Assembly (NCBI GenBank): GCA_905198155.1
Contig: CAJKBQ010000006.1
Span: forward strand, 32,422-96,421
Origin: an uncultured Eubacteriales bacterium
GTDB taxonomy: Bacteria; Bacillota; Clostridia; Oscillospirales; Acutalibacteraceae
Length of the DNA: 64,000 nt
Direction of reading: 5' to 3'
The position numbers were made by a program, and so were the translations under genes. Of this stretch, positions 32,357 through 41,934 are shown piece after piece. A model generated the notes under the pieces. It saw nothing but the letters and a program-made list of their open reading frames with translations, was not told the origin of the DNA and did no database searches. Every line of letters begins with the position of its first letter. Position 1 is the stretch's first letter.

Positions 32357-34405
32357 ATGAAACATTGGCAATTTTCCAAACCGGACAAAGAAACCGCTCA
32401 CCGATGGGCGGAAGAATACGGAATTTCGCCGTTCCTGGCGATTCTGCTGCGGTCGCGCGGGTTTGAATCCGCCGGAGCGGTGGAACGATACTGCGCGCAC
32501 AACGACTGGTGCAACCCCATGGATCTGCCGGATATGCCGCAGGCCGTGCGCCGCATCCGCCAGGCCATCGATGCATTCGAGCCGATTCTCGTGTACGGGG
32601 ACTACGATGCGGACGGCGTCACGTCTACGGCCATGCTGGTGTCGTACCTGGATGCATCGGGCGGCAACGTGCGGTTTGCGCTGCCCAACCGCGAAACGGG
32701 CTACGGCCTGACCAAAGCGGCGGTGGATCGTGCCGCTGAACAGAAGATCCGGCTGATTATCACCGTGGACAACGGCGTTTCCGCCGCCGAAGAAGTTGCC
32801 TACGCCGCGTCGCTCGGCATCGATACCGTTGTGACCGATCATCACAAAGTGCCCGAAACGCTGCCCGCCGCCGTCGCCGTCATTGATCCGCACCGGACGG
32901 ACGTGGACTTGCCGTTCCGCGACTGGTGCGGCGCGGGCGTCGTATTCAAGCTGATTGCCGCGCTCGAAGACGTCGGCGACGAGCTGCCGGAGGAGCTGCT
33001 CAGCAATTTCGCCGATCTGGCGGCAATTGGCACGGTGGCGGACATCGTCCCGCTGCTGGGCGAAAACCGGATGCTCGCCACCGCAGGGTTGCAGCAGCTG
33101 CGCGACACCAGCCGCATCGGGCTGCACAGCCTGATGCAGTCGGCGTCGCTGCTCGACCGCGAAAAGCTGACCGCCGGCGCCGTGTCGTTTTCCTTGGCGC
33201 CGCGCATCAACGCAATGGGTCGGATGGCGACCTCGGAGCACGTGGTGCAGCTGTTCCTGACGGATTACGAAGAAGAAGCCCGTTCCATCGCCGCCGAACT
33301 GGAAGAAGCCAACGCCGAGCGCCAAAAAGAGGAAAACGCCGTGCAGGACGCAGCGATGGCCTACTTCCGCACCCATCCACGCGTCCTGCTGGATCGTGTG
33401 CTGGTGGTTCCGGGCAGCGGATGGCACCCTGGCGTCCTGGGCATTGTCGCATCCCGGATCACGGAAAAATTCGGCAAACCATCGATCGTCGTCGCCGTTC
33501 AGGACGATGGCGCCGTCGGTTCGTGCCGCAGCCTGGGCGATTTTTCAATCGTGGACGCGCTGACCGCGTGCGCGCCGATGCTGCGGCGGTTCGGCGGCCA
33601 TACACTGGCGGCCGGATTTTCAATGGACGCCGCCCGGCTGGACGAATTCACGGCTGCCGTCAACGCCTACGCCGCATCCCAACCGCAAATGCCGATTCCC
33701 GCGCTGCGGATCGACTGCAAGCTGAACCCGGCTGGCCTGTCGCCGAGCCTTGTGACCGATATGCAGCCGATGGAGCCGTTCGGCGCGGGCAATCCCACGC
33801 CGGTATTCGCAATTCTGGGTGTCCGGCTAATGGGCGTTCAGCCGATGGGCGGCAGCAAACACCTGCGGCTGACCGTTGAGCGTGACGGCAGCACGGCGCA
33901 AGCGCTGCTGTTCCGCACCACGCCGGAGCAGTTCCCGTACCGCGTCGGCGACACGCTGGATCTGGCGGTTACGCTGGAACTTTCCGCATACCGCGGCGCG
34001 CCGGAATTGTCGGTGATCGTGCGCGATTACCGTCCGGCAGATTTTGACGCGGAACCGCTAATCCGGCAAAAGCAGACATACGAAGCGTTTGCGCGCGGCG
34101 AACTGACCGGCGCGGCCGCCGCAGCCCTTCGGCCGGATCGCACACAGATTGCGGCGGTGTACCGCCTGCTGAAAGCGGAAGGCGAGGCTCCGCGCTCCAT
34201 GGAATACTTATGCTACCGGCTGCGTGACGCGCAAATCGGGTACGACCGGTTGTCGATTGCGCTGGTGGCGCTGCGGCAGCTGGGTCTGATCGCATTGGCG
34301 CGCGAGGCGGACGTGGTTCGGGTCCGAATCCACCCGGCCGCGCAGAAAGTGCAGCTGGATTCAGCACCCATCTTACAAAAAATTCAGGAGGCGGTCGGCG
34401 TATGA
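32357..34405 (+). CDS. recJ: Single-stranded-DNA exonuclease RecJ
   Basis: A 5'-3' ssDNA exonuclease of 682 residues in recombination and repair. The DHH phosphoesterase motifs appear: motif I DYDADG (residues 82-87), TVDNGVSAAEEV, and DHH (161-163) in VVTDHHKVP. A later DHHA1 motif GSGWHPGVLGIVASRI and GGHTLAAGFSM follow, then the OB domain. AAAGGAG is 10 nt before the start. relA begins inside its stop codon (ATGA). Confidence 0.96.
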   Translation: MKHWQFSKPDKETAHRWAEEYGISPFLAILLRSRGFESAGAVERYCAHNDWCNPMDLPDMPQAVRRIRQAIDAFEPILVYGDYDADGVTSTAMLVSYLDASGGNVRFALPNRETGYGLTKAAVDRAAEQKIRLIITVDNGVSAAEEVAYAASLGIDTVVTDHHKVPETLPAAVAVIDPHRTDVDLPFRDWCGAGVVFKLIAALEDVGDELPEELLSNFADLAAIGTVADIVPLLGENRMLATAGLQQLRDTSRIGLHSLMQSASLLDREKLTAGAVSFSLAPRINAMGRMATSEHVVQLFLTDYEEEARSIAAELEEANAERQKEENAVQDAAMAYFRTHPRVLLDRVLVVPGSGWHPGVLGIVASRITEKFGKPSIVVAVQDDGAVGSCRSLGDFSIVDALTACAPMLRRFGGHTLAAGFSMDAARLDEFTAAVNAYAASQPQMPIPALRIDCKLNPAGLSPSLVTDMQPMEPFGAGNPTPVFAILGVRLMGVQPMGGSKHLRLTVERDGSTAQALLFRTTPEQFPYRVGDTLDLAVTLELSAYRGAPELSVIVRDYRPADFDAEPLIRQKQTYEAFARGELTGAAAAALRPDRTQIAAVYRLLKAEGEAPRSMEYLCYRLRDAQIGYDRLSIALVALRQLGLIALAREADVVRVRIHPAAQKVQLDSAPILQKIQEAVGV

Positions 34406-36699
34406 CATCAGATATTCACTTGCAGCAAAATCCGGAAACGCCGGCAGCAGTGCCGGGCGTCAAAATGATCGCGGGGATTCCGCAGTCGGCCGCGCCTGCC
34501 GTGCCGCCGGTCGATGCCGACGCGTTAATCCGGCAGCGCTGGGAGGAACTGGCGCAGGCCATGACCGCGTCCAACCGGCCGTACGACATGGACATGGTGC
34601 GCCGCGCGTTTGAATTCGCGCGCGAAAAGCACGGCACACAGCTGCGCAAATCGGGCGAGCCGTATATCACACACCCGCTGTCGGTGGCCGTGATCGTGAC
34701 GGAACTGGGCATGGACACCGAATCCATCGCCGCCGCGCTGCTGCACGATGTGGTCGAAGACACGGACGAAACGCTCGACGATTTGTCCAAGCGTTTCAGT
34801 CCGGAAATTGCCAAACTGGTCAACGGCGTCACCAAAATCGGCCGGATTCCGTACTCCTCCCGCGAGGAGCAGCAAGCGGAAAACATCCGCAAAATGCTGA
34901 TTGCCATGGCGGAGGACGTGCGCGTCATCATCATCAAACTGGCCGACCGCCTGCACAATATGCGCACCAGCCAGTATTGGGATCCGCAGAAGCAGCGCGA
35001 CAAAGCGCTCGAAAATATGGAGGTCTACGCTCCGATCGCGCATCGGCTCGGTATCCGCGCCGTCAAAGAGGAACTGGAAGATCTGTCCATTCACTGTCTC
35101 GACCCCATCGGCTGTGCCGAAATCGAGAAAAATCTGGAACTGCGCAAAGCGGAGCGCGACGAATTCATCCGCGTCACCAAAGAGCGCATCCGCGAACGCG
35201 TGGCAGAAATCGTCCCGGATGTGTACCTCGAAGGCCGCGTGAAAAGCATCAACGGCATCTACCGCAAGATGTATATCCAGGGCAAAAACTTCGATGAAAT
35301 CTACGATATTTACGCCGTGCGCGTGATCGTTCACACCGTCACCGACTGCTACAACGTGCTGGGCATCGTCCACGATATGTTCCGCCCGATTCCCAACCGC
35401 TTCAAAGACTATATCTCCACCCCCAAGCAGAATATGTACCAATCGCTGCACACCACCGTCCTGAGCAAGGAGGGCATCGCGTTCGAGGTGCAGATTCGCA
35501 CCTGGGACATGCACCACACCGCTGAATACGGTATCGCGGCGCACTGGAAGTACAAATTGGGCATGACCGGCGACAAAACCGACCGAATCCAGGATCACAT
35601 TGCCTGGGTGCGCCAGCTGCTGGAAAATCAGTCCGAAAACGGCGACGCCACCGACCTGCTGCGCTCCATTAAAACGGACATCGCGCCGGAGGAAGTCTTT
35701 GTGTTCACCCCCAAAGGCGACGTCATCAGTATGCCCACCGGCTCCACGATCATCGACTTCGCCTACGCGATTCACAGCGCCATCGGCAACCGCATGATCG
35801 GCGCCAAAGTGGACGGCAAAATCGTCCCGATCGACTACCAGGTCAAAATCGGCGACGTCATCGAAATTCTCACCTCCAAGGAAGTCGGCCACGGCCCCAA
35901 CCGCGACTGGCTGAACATCGTAAAAACCAGCGAAGCGCGCAGCAAAATCCGCCAGTGGTTCAAAAAAGAAAAGCGCGAAGAAAACATCGAGCGCGGCAGG
36001 CAGGATCTGGAAAAGGAATTCCGCCGCAGCGGCTTTGTGCTCACCGAGGCAGACGAGCAGCAGCTGCTCCAAAGCATCGCCCGCCGCCAGCACATGAACG
36101 CCATCGACGACCTCTACGCGGCCATCGGCTACGGCGGCGTCCAGCTGACGCGCATCATGCCGCACGCCAAAGAGGACTACGCCCGGATGATGAAGGACCG
36201 CGCCCCCAGCGACGAACCGATCGTCGTCAAGCCGCCGGTGGAGCACGTGTCCAACGGCGTCGTGGTGGACGGCGTGCCGGACTGCCTGGTCAAATTCTCG
36301 CGCTGCTGCAACCCGCTGCCCGGCGACGACATCATCGGCTTCATCACGCGCGGCTTCGGCGTGTCCATCCACAAGCGCTCCTGCAAAAACGTCCCGGAGG
36401 ATCTCCGCTCCGCCGCCGAGCCGGATCGCTGGGTGCCGGTGCATTGGGCGACGGATGTCAGCGAGGACTTCAAAGCCGTGCTGGAAATCCGCGCCATCGA
36501 CCGCGAAGGGCTGCTGGCCGATCTGACCATCCTGCTGAGCAATATGCACATCATGATTCATTCCCTGAATTCCCGCGGGCTGAAAGATGGCAATTCCGTC
36601 ACCTACGCCACCATCACCGTCCACGGGATGGAGCACATCAACGCGGTCATCGCGCGCCTGCGCACCGTGCCGGGCGTGCAGGAAATCCGCCGAACGTAA
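34402..36699 (+). CDS. relA: Bifunctional (p)ppGpp synthetase/hydrolase RelA/SpoT
   Basis: The stringent-response enzyme, 765 residues. After an N-terminal extension of about 40 residues, an HD hydrolase domain (ITHPLSVAVIVTELG; LLHDVVEDTDET, residues about 114-124) is followed by the synthetase (VKSINGIYRKMYIQGK; YNVLGIVHDMFRPIPNRFKDYI), TGS (VFVFTPKGDVISMPTGSTI), a zinc-finger-like CCNPLPGDDIIGFIT and an ACT domain. Hydrolase residues HD and ED appear intact, so both activities are expected. It overlaps recJ by 4 bp. Confidence 0.97.
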   Translation: MTSDIHLQQNPETPAAVPGVKMIAGIPQSAAPAVPPVDADALIRQRWEELAQAMTASNRPYDMDMVRRAFEFAREKHGTQLRKSGEPYITHPLSVAVIVTELGMDTESIAAALLHDVVEDTDETLDDLSKRFSPEIAKLVNGVTKIGRIPYSSREEQQAENIRKMLIAMAEDVRVIIIKLADRLHNMRTSQYWDPQKQRDKALENMEVYAPIAHRLGIRAVKEELEDLSIHCLDPIGCAEIEKNLELRKAERDEFIRVTKERIRERVAEIVPDVYLEGRVKSINGIYRKMYIQGKNFDEIYDIYAVRVIVHTVTDCYNVLGIVHDMFRPIPNRFKDYISTPKQNMYQSLHTTVLSKEGIAFEVQIRTWDMHHTAEYGIAAHWKYKLGMTGDKTDRIQDHIAWVRQLLENQSENGDATDLLRSIKTDIAPEEVFVFTPKGDVISMPTGSTIIDFAYAIHSAIGNRMIGAKVDGKIVPIDYQVKIGDVIEILTSKEVGHGPNRDWLNIVKTSEARSKIRQWFKKEKREENIERGRQDLEKEFRRSGFVLTEADEQQLLQSIARRQHMNAIDDLYAAIGYGGVQLTRIMPHAKEDYARMMKDRAPSDEPIVVKPPVEHVSNGVVVDGVPDCLVKFSRCCNPLPGDDIIGFITRGFGVSIHKRSCKNVPEDLRSAAEPDRWVPVHWATDVSEDFKAVLEIRAIDREGLLADLTILLSNMHIMIHSLNSRGLKDGNSVTYATITVHGMEHINAVIARLRTVPGVQEIRRT

Positions 36700-36709
36700 A
36701 GGAGTCCCT

Positions 36710-37357
36710 ATGCTGCACATTCAATGCATTCGCTGCGGCGAAATCGAAGAAAATGCTTATCTGATTACCGATGCCGATACCGGTGCCGCCGCCCTGATCG
36801 ATCCGGGCCTGGCCGAGCCGATTCGTCCGGCATTGGCGCAGCTGCCGGGCGGCGCGCTGCGGATGATTCTGCTGACGCACGGCCATTTTGACCACATCGG
36901 CGGCGCGGCCGCGCTCGCACGCGAAGCGCACGTTCCAGTGTATTGCCACGAGCGCGAACTGTCGCGTCTGACGCAGCCGGAGGGGACGCTCGCACCGATG
37001 TTCGGCCTGCCGCTGACCGTCCCGTCCGACGTCGCGCCGCTGCGCACCGGCCAGCGCATCGCATTGGGCAATACCACGCTGACCGTGCTGCATACGCCGG
37101 GCCACACGCCCGGCAGCATCTGCTTCGACGAAGGGTCGATGCTCTTTTCCGGCGACACGCTTTTCTGCGGCGGCGAAGGCCGCACGGATTTCCCCGGCGG
37201 CAGCGCATCGCAAATGGCCGATTCCCTGCACCGTCTGGCGCTGCTGGACGGCGACCGCCTGGTGTATCCGGGTCACGGCGGCCGCACCACCCTGTCGCAG
37301 GAGCGGCGTATCAATCCGTGGATGGCATCCGCCGTCCGGGACGGAGGCGCCTCATGA
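36710..37357 (+). CDS. MBL-fold hydrolase (GloB/YcbL-like)
   Basis: A 215-residue metallo-beta-lactamase-fold protein, glyoxalase II-like. The metal motif H57-x-H59-x-D61-H62 (THGHFDHIGG) and later His/Asp ligands (HTPGHTPGS; FSGDTLFCGGEGRTDFPGG) are complete. VYPGHGGRTTL near the C-terminus is typical. AAAGGAG overlaps the relA stop. A dinuclear-zinc hydrolase of a thioester or persulfide is likely; the substrate is not evident. hemZ follows with a 4-bp overlap. Confidence 0.9.
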   Translation: MLHIQCIRCGEIEENAYLITDADTGAAALIDPGLAEPIRPALAQLPGGALRMILLTHGHFDHIGGAAALAREAHVPVYCHERELSRLTQPEGTLAPMFGLPLTVPSDVAPLRTGQRIALGNTTLTVLHTPGHTPGSICFDEGSMLFSGDTLFCGGEGRTDFPGGSASQMADSLHRLALLDGDRLVYPGHGGRTTLSQERRINPWMASAVRDGGAS

Positions 37358-38829
37358 TTTTACGCTGCATCGGGCATTCATTCCGGTATGAGCTGGAAAA
37401 CGTCTGCCGCATTTTTTACCCGTTCGAGCGGATCACCGAGGACGGTTCCGACGATTGGGCAATCGATACCGTCTGCCAACCGGACGCTTCCGGCGCGGAC
37501 CTGACGGTGCGCGTGCATCGTCCCGGTGCGCCGGACTGTACGCTGTCAGATCGCGTTGCGCGCACGGACACCGGGTTCGACGACGAATGCGAACGCCGCC
37601 TTGCCGTCCTGCTGTACCGCTACTTCACGCGCGAAACCGGGCTCACGCCCAAATGGGGCATCCTGACCGGCGTGCGGCCGATCAAGCTGATGCGCCACCT
37701 GATGGACGAGCTGGGCGAACCGGCAGCACGCGCCTATTTTGCCGACCGGCTGCTCGTTTCGCCGGAGAAAATTGACCTCAGCGTCCGCACGGCGCGCGCG
37801 GAGCAGGCCATTGTGGATTGTTCCCGGCCGGAGTCGTTCAGCCTGTACATCTCGGTGCCGTTTTGCCCCACCCGGTGCGCATACTGCTCGTTTGTGTCGC
37901 AGTCCATCCAAAAAGCGGCCAAACTTCTGCCGGAATACGTAGACCGCCTGTGCGACGAAATCGCCGCCACAGCGCAGGTCGCGCGCGACCTCGGCCTGCG
38001 GCTGGAAACCGTGTACTACGGCGGCGGCACGCCCACCACATTTTCGGCGGAACAGCTGGTGCGCGTGATGGACACCGTCGCCGCGCATTTTGACCTGTCC
38101 ACCGTGCGGGAATACACTGTCGAAGCCGGCCGGCCGGATACCATTACCCGCGACAAACTGGACGCCCTGCGCGCAGGCGGCGTCACGCGCATCAGCATCA
38201 ACCCGCAGACCATGAACGACGACGTCCTGACCCGCATCGGCCGCCGGCACACGGCGCAGCAAACGCGCGAGGCGTTTGCGCTGGCGCGCAGCGTCGGGAT
38301 GGACAACATCAACATGGACACCATCGCCGGTCTGCCGGGCGATACGCCAGCCAGCTTTGCCGCCACCATCCGGGAACTGACCGACCTGTCGCCGGAAAGC
38401 ATCACCGTGCACACGCTGGCGATCAAGCACGCCGCCTACTTAAACCACGAAGCGGGCTTGTCGCTGGCCGCCGAGGCCGCAGGCGTCGATCAAATGGTGC
38501 AGTTTTCGCAGGCGCACCTGTCCGCCTGCGGCTACAATCCGTACTACCTGTACCGCCAAAGCAAAATGCTCGGCAACCTCGAAAACGTCGGCTGGGCCAA
38601 ACCGGGCTGCGAATGTTTATACAACGTGTATATCATGGAGGAAACGCACACGATTCTGGCGTGCGGCGCAGGCGCAACCACCAAGCTGCGCGACCCGAAC
38701 CGCAACCGGATCGAGCGCATATTCAACTACAAATTCCCGTATGAATACAACGGCCGCTTTGCGGAAATGCTGAGACGGAAGGATCGGATTCGTGCATTTT
38801 ACGCATCGCTGGCATCCAACCCGGACTGA
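37354..38829 (+). CDS. hemZ: HemZ-like coproporphyrinogen dehydrogenase / radical SAM protein
   Basis: A 491-residue radical SAM enzyme of the HemN/HemZ group. The N-terminus of about 160 residues (with GILTGVRPIKLMRHLMDE) is the HemZ extension. The SAM-cluster C171-x3-C175-x2-C178 is in PFCPTRCAYCSF, and YYGGGTPTTFSAEQLVRVMD, ISINPQTMNDDVLTRIGR and DTIAGLPGDT follow. It may be a coproporphyrinogen oxidase homologue or act in heme-related salvage; true activity is uncertain. It overlaps the MBL gene (ATGA). Confidence 0.9.
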   Translation: MILRCIGHSFRYELENVCRIFYPFERITEDGSDDWAIDTVCQPDASGADLTVRVHRPGAPDCTLSDRVARTDTGFDDECERRLAVLLYRYFTRETGLTPKWGILTGVRPIKLMRHLMDELGEPAARAYFADRLLVSPEKIDLSVRTARAEQAIVDCSRPESFSLYISVPFCPTRCAYCSFVSQSIQKAAKLLPEYVDRLCDEIAATAQVARDLGLRLETVYYGGGTPTTFSAEQLVRVMDTVAAHFDLSTVREYTVEAGRPDTITRDKLDALRAGGVTRISINPQTMNDDVLTRIGRRHTAQQTREAFALARSVGMDNINMDTIAGLPGDTPASFAATIRELTDLSPESITVHTLAIKHAAYLNHEAGLSLAAEAAGVDQMVQFSQAHLSACGYNPYYLYRQSKMLGNLENVGWAKPGCECLYNVYIMEETHTILACGAGATTKLRDPNRNRIERIFNYKFPYEYNGRFAEMLRRKDRIRAFYASLASNPD

Positions 38830-38851
38830 AAATCGAATGGAGGGAACTGTA

Positions 38852-39184
38852 ATGAGTTTTTGGAACGACGTGCGCGTCAACGCCCAGGCGGCGGCCCGCG
38901 AAGTCGGCAAGCAGGCGAACCGAGCGGGGCAGTGGGCGAAGCTCAAAGCCCGGATGGCCGCGCTGAATCGCACGCTGAGCACCAAATATGAATGGGTCGG
39001 CCGGCTGACCTACCGCGACCGCATCCGCGGAACGTCCGGCTCGGCCGACGGCCTGATGGACGAAATCGCGAAGCTCCGCGCCCAGCGCGCCGATCTGGCG
39101 CAGCAAATCGCGCAGCTGACCGGCGCGTCCGCTGTCGAAGCGGACGACGACCTGACGCCGCCCAGCGACCCGGACGCATCGTAA
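38852..39184 (+). CDS. Small uncharacterised helical protein
   Basis: A 110-residue protein that I do not recognise. It is helical, with an Ala/Arg-rich first half (VNAQAAAREVGKQANRAGQW) and a second, coiled-coil-like segment ending in an acidic, disordered tail (EADDDLTPPSDPDAS). It resembles small clostridial cell-envelope-associated proteins with no defined role. GGAGGG (38839-38844) lies 7 nt before the ATG. It is followed by spoVB with a 76-bp gap. Confidence 0.6.
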   Translation: MSFWNDVRVNAQAAAREVGKQANRAGQWAKLKARMAALNRTLSTKYEWVGRLTYRDRIRGTSGSADGLMDEIAKLRAQRADLAQQIAQLTGASAVEADDDLTPPSDPDAS

Positions 39185-39191
39185 ACCCCGC

Positions 39192-39218
39192 ATATCTCCC
39201 TTTTTCTGTGCATAAATT
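39192..39218 (+). promoter_or_regulatory. Sigma-E-like promoter of spoVB
   Basis: ATA (39192-39194), a 16-bp spacer, then CATAAATT (39211-39218), close to the Bacillus sigma-E pattern ATA-N16-cATAcanT. spoVB is expressed in the mother cell in Bacillus. Confidence 0.45.
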
Positions 39219-39260
39219 TCCAACAAACGGTTATGCATTGTCCAAAGGGAGGAATCGTCC

Positions 39261-40955
39261 ATGCCCAAAGCGCGGCAGCAAAATTTTCTGCAAGGCGCCA
39301 TGATCTTGTCCGGCGCCGTGATCGTCGTTAAAATTCTGGGCGCCATCTACAAGATTCCGCTGACCAATATGATCGGCGAAATCGGGATGAGCGCGTTCAA
39401 TACCGCGTACCAGCTGTATCTGCCGGTGTATTCCATCGCAGCGGCCGGGCTTCCTGCCGCGGTCGCGCAGGCCGTGTCCGCCCGGTGCGCCGCCGGAGAT
39501 CTGTACGGCGCGCGCCGGATCCTGCACAAAATTCTGCCGGTGCTGCTGCTCAGCGGCGGGGCGGGGATGCTGCTGATGCTGCTGTGCGCCGCACGCTATG
39601 CGGCGGCCGTCGGCAATCCGGCGGCGGTGTCCAGCGTCCGAATGCTGGCGCCAACGGTGCTGTGCTGCTGCGCCATGTCCGCGCTGCGCGGGTACTACGC
39701 CGGGTTGCAGAACATGACGCCCACGGCGCTGTCGCAGATTTTGGAAGCCATGGGGCGGCTGGTGCTGGGCCTGAGCGGCGCACGATTCCTGCTGCTGCGC
39801 TGCCGCGCGGAATATGCGCAGTCCGGCACCGTGATGGGGCAGACCTGTGCCGACGAAGCCGAAGCCGTCCGCGCCGCGTCCGCATGGGCGTCCGCCGGTG
39901 CGATTTTTGGCGTGTCCGCCGGTGCACTGATCGGATTACTGGCGCTGTTGCTGTACGACCGATTCCACCGTCCCGCCCCCGGATTGCCCATGCACGGCGC
40001 AGCGGGTTCCATCCGACCGATTCTGCGGTCGGCGCTGCCGGTATGTGCTGGCGCGCTGATGATTAACCTGTGCGGTGTGCTGGACACCATGCTGCTGCAA
40101 ACGCGCCTGCGGATGATTCCGCCGTCGCAGCTGCGCGCGCAATTCGACGCGCTGACCGTCCCGGACGCAGACCTGCCCGCATTCCTGTACGGCAGCTTCT
40201 GTATGGCGCAGAATTTGGCTGCTTTCGTCCCGACAATGGCGCAGGCCATCGGCACCAGCGCCTTGTCCAGCGTGTCATACGCGGCTGTGCGCGGCGCGGA
40301 AGCCTTGCGGGACAGCGTCGAAGATGTGCTGCGGCTGACGGCGCTCGTCGCGTTCCCGGCCGGACTGGGTCTGAGCGCCATTGCATCCCCGGCCTTGCTG
40401 CTGCTGTACGGCGCGCGGCCGGAGGGCGCGCACGCGGCGGTTCCGTCGCTGATCCTGCTCGGCATTGCGTCGATTTTCGTGACGCTGTCCGTCCCGATCA
40501 ACAGTATGCTCCAAGCGGTCGGCCGCGCGGATATTCCGGTCAAGCTGCTGGCGCTGGGATTCGGCGTCAAGCTGGCGGCCAATCTGCTGCTGATCCCGCG
40601 TCCCGCGCTCAACCTGATCGGCGCGTGTCTGGGTACGCTGCTGTGCTATGCGCTGGTGTCCGTTGTCGGGCTGTGCGCGCTGGTGCGCAGCTGCCGCGCC
40701 CGCGTTCATGCGGGGCGGTGTCTGGTGCGGCCGCTGCTGGCCGGCAGCGCCAGCGCGCTGGCCGCGTGGGCGGCAGCCGAATACAGCGCCGCACTGCCGC
40801 CGCAGTATTCGGTGGCGCTTGCGCTGGCCGCCGCCGGATTTGTTTACGCCGTCGCGCTGCTCGCCGGCCGGGTGCTTTGCCGCCGGGATGTCGAAATGCT
40901 GCCCGGCGGTGTAAAATTGGCCGAAGGGCTTGCAGCCCGCGGCTGGATCCGTTAA
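39261..40955 (+). CDS. spoVB: Stage V sporulation protein B (MOP-family flippase-like)
   Basis: A polytopic membrane protein of 564 residues in the MurJ/MviN/MATE-like (MOP) superfamily, with about 14 hydrophobic segments. The N-terminus NFLQGAMILSGAVIVVKILGAIYKIPLTNMIG and AYQLYLPVYSIAAAGLPAAVAQAVS are typical of SpoVB. It is thought to flip peptidoglycan or other precursors during spore cortex formation. GGGAGG (39248-39253) precedes the start. It is first in the conserved spoVB-mazG-hup-rqcP-yabP-yabQ-divIC-yabR order. Confidence 0.92.
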   Translation: MPKARQQNFLQGAMILSGAVIVVKILGAIYKIPLTNMIGEIGMSAFNTAYQLYLPVYSIAAAGLPAAVAQAVSARCAAGDLYGARRILHKILPVLLLSGGAGMLLMLLCAARYAAAVGNPAAVSSVRMLAPTVLCCCAMSALRGYYAGLQNMTPTALSQILEAMGRLVLGLSGARFLLLRCRAEYAQSGTVMGQTCADEAEAVRAASAWASAGAIFGVSAGALIGLLALLLYDRFHRPAPGLPMHGAAGSIRPILRSALPVCAGALMINLCGVLDTMLLQTRLRMIPPSQLRAQFDALTVPDADLPAFLYGSFCMAQNLAAFVPTMAQAIGTSALSSVSYAAVRGAEALRDSVEDVLRLTALVAFPAGLGLSAIASPALLLLYGARPEGAHAAVPSLILLGIASIFVTLSVPINSMLQAVGRADIPVKLLALGFGVKLAANLLLIPRPALNLIGACLGTLLCYALVSVVGLCALVRSCRARVHAGRCLVRPLLAGSASALAAWAAAEYSAALPPQYSVALALAAAGFVYAVALLAGRVLCRRDVEMLPGGVKLAEGLAARGWIR

Positions 40956-40996
40956 AATAAAAAGACAGAAAAAATTTCACCGGAGGGATTCCAATT

Positions 40997-41761
40997 ATGG
41001 TAACAATCGAGCAGAAAGACCAGTACACCATCGACGATCTGCGCCAAATCATGGCGCTCCTGCGCGCGCCGGACGGCTGCCCGTGGGACCGTGTGCAGTC
41101 GCACGCGTCCATCCGCCGCAACATGATCGAAGAAGCGTACGAAGCAGTCGATGCCATCGACCGCGGCAATCGAACCGATATGATCGAAGAGCTGGGCGAC
41201 GTGCTGATGCAGGTCGTGTTCCACGCGCAGATTGCCGCCGAGGACGGCGCGTTCGCGTTCGACGACGTGGTGGACGGCGTGTGTCGCAAGCTGATTTTCC
41301 GCCACCCGCACGTGTTCGGCCCGCAATCGGCCGCCGACGACCGGGAAGCCATCGCCGATTGGGAAGCCCAAAAGAAAATTGAAAAAACGCAGAAAACGCA
41401 GACCGATTCCATGCGCTCCGTCCCGCGGATGATGCCCGCGCTGATCCGCAGCGCGAAAATCCAGGAAAAATCCGCGCGCAGCGGTCTCGATTGGCCGAAC
41501 GCCGATGCAGCCTTGGCCGATGCCGCCGCCCAAATCGACGCGCTCCGCACCGCCCAGCCGAGCGATTCGGCGCGCCGCGCGCATCTGGGACGTCTGCTGT
41601 TTGCTGCCGTCGGCGCTGTGCGCCTGAGCGGCGCCGAGCCGGAGGAGCTGCTGACCCGCACCACAGACGCCTATATCGACGCGTTTGCCCAGGCCGAACC
41701 GCAGCTGGAAACGGCCGCCCCGCGGACCCCGGACGCGCTGCTGGTAGATTCTGCGCGCTGA
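40997..41761 (+). CDS. mazG: Nucleoside triphosphate pyrophosphohydrolase MazG
   Basis: A 254-residue enzyme hydrolysing NTPs or dNTPs to monophosphate and pyrophosphate. MazG motifs include the start IDDLRQIMALLRAPDGCPWDR and EEAYEAVDAIDRGN, then EELGDVLMQVVFHAQIA with the metal-binding E-E-x-x-E-D pattern. A second MazG-like half occupies the C-terminus. In Bacillus the equivalent (yabN) carries an extra N-terminal SAM-methylase domain, absent here. GGAGGG lies 9-10 nt before the start. Confidence 0.93.
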   Translation: MVTIEQKDQYTIDDLRQIMALLRAPDGCPWDRVQSHASIRRNMIEEAYEAVDAIDRGNRTDMIEELGDVLMQVVFHAQIAAEDGAFAFDDVVDGVCRKLIFRHPHVFGPQSAADDREAIADWEAQKKIEKTQKTQTDSMRSVPRMMPALIRSAKIQEKSARSGLDWPNADAALADAAAQIDALRTAQPSDSARRAHLGRLLFAAVGAVRLSGAEPEELLTRTTDAYIDAFAQAEPQLETAAPRTPDALLVDSAR

Positions 41762-41763
41762 AC

Positions 41764-41796
41764 CGCGAAAATCGCGAAAAAATCGCGAAAAAATCA
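41764..41796 (+). repeat. Short tandem AATCGCGAAA repeats upstream of the HU promoter
   Basis: About three imperfect copies of a 12-bp A-tract unit containing CGCGAAAA lie 20 bp before the -35 of the HU gene. They may act as an UP element or curved DNA. Confidence 0.4.
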
Positions 41797-41815
41797 CGTT
41801 TTTGCGCGTTCTCCC

Positions 41816-41845
41816 TTGACAATCCCACCGGGTTTGTAGTATCAT
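41816..41845 (+). promoter_or_regulatory. Promoter of the HU gene
   Basis: TTGACA (41816-41821), an 18-bp spacer and TATCAT (41840-41845). Confidence 0.65.
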
Positions 41846-41934
41846 ATATAAGGTATCGTTCAAAATGCGGAAAACCGCGTGCGGCTGCCAGACGTTGCGC
41901 CGCATTGATTATTTTAATATTGGAGGATTTTTTG

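Noticed and set aside
34525..36720. 731-aa minus-strand open frame
   Set aside because: It is the antisense of relA, whose domains are all intact. The composition is typical of a shadow frame.
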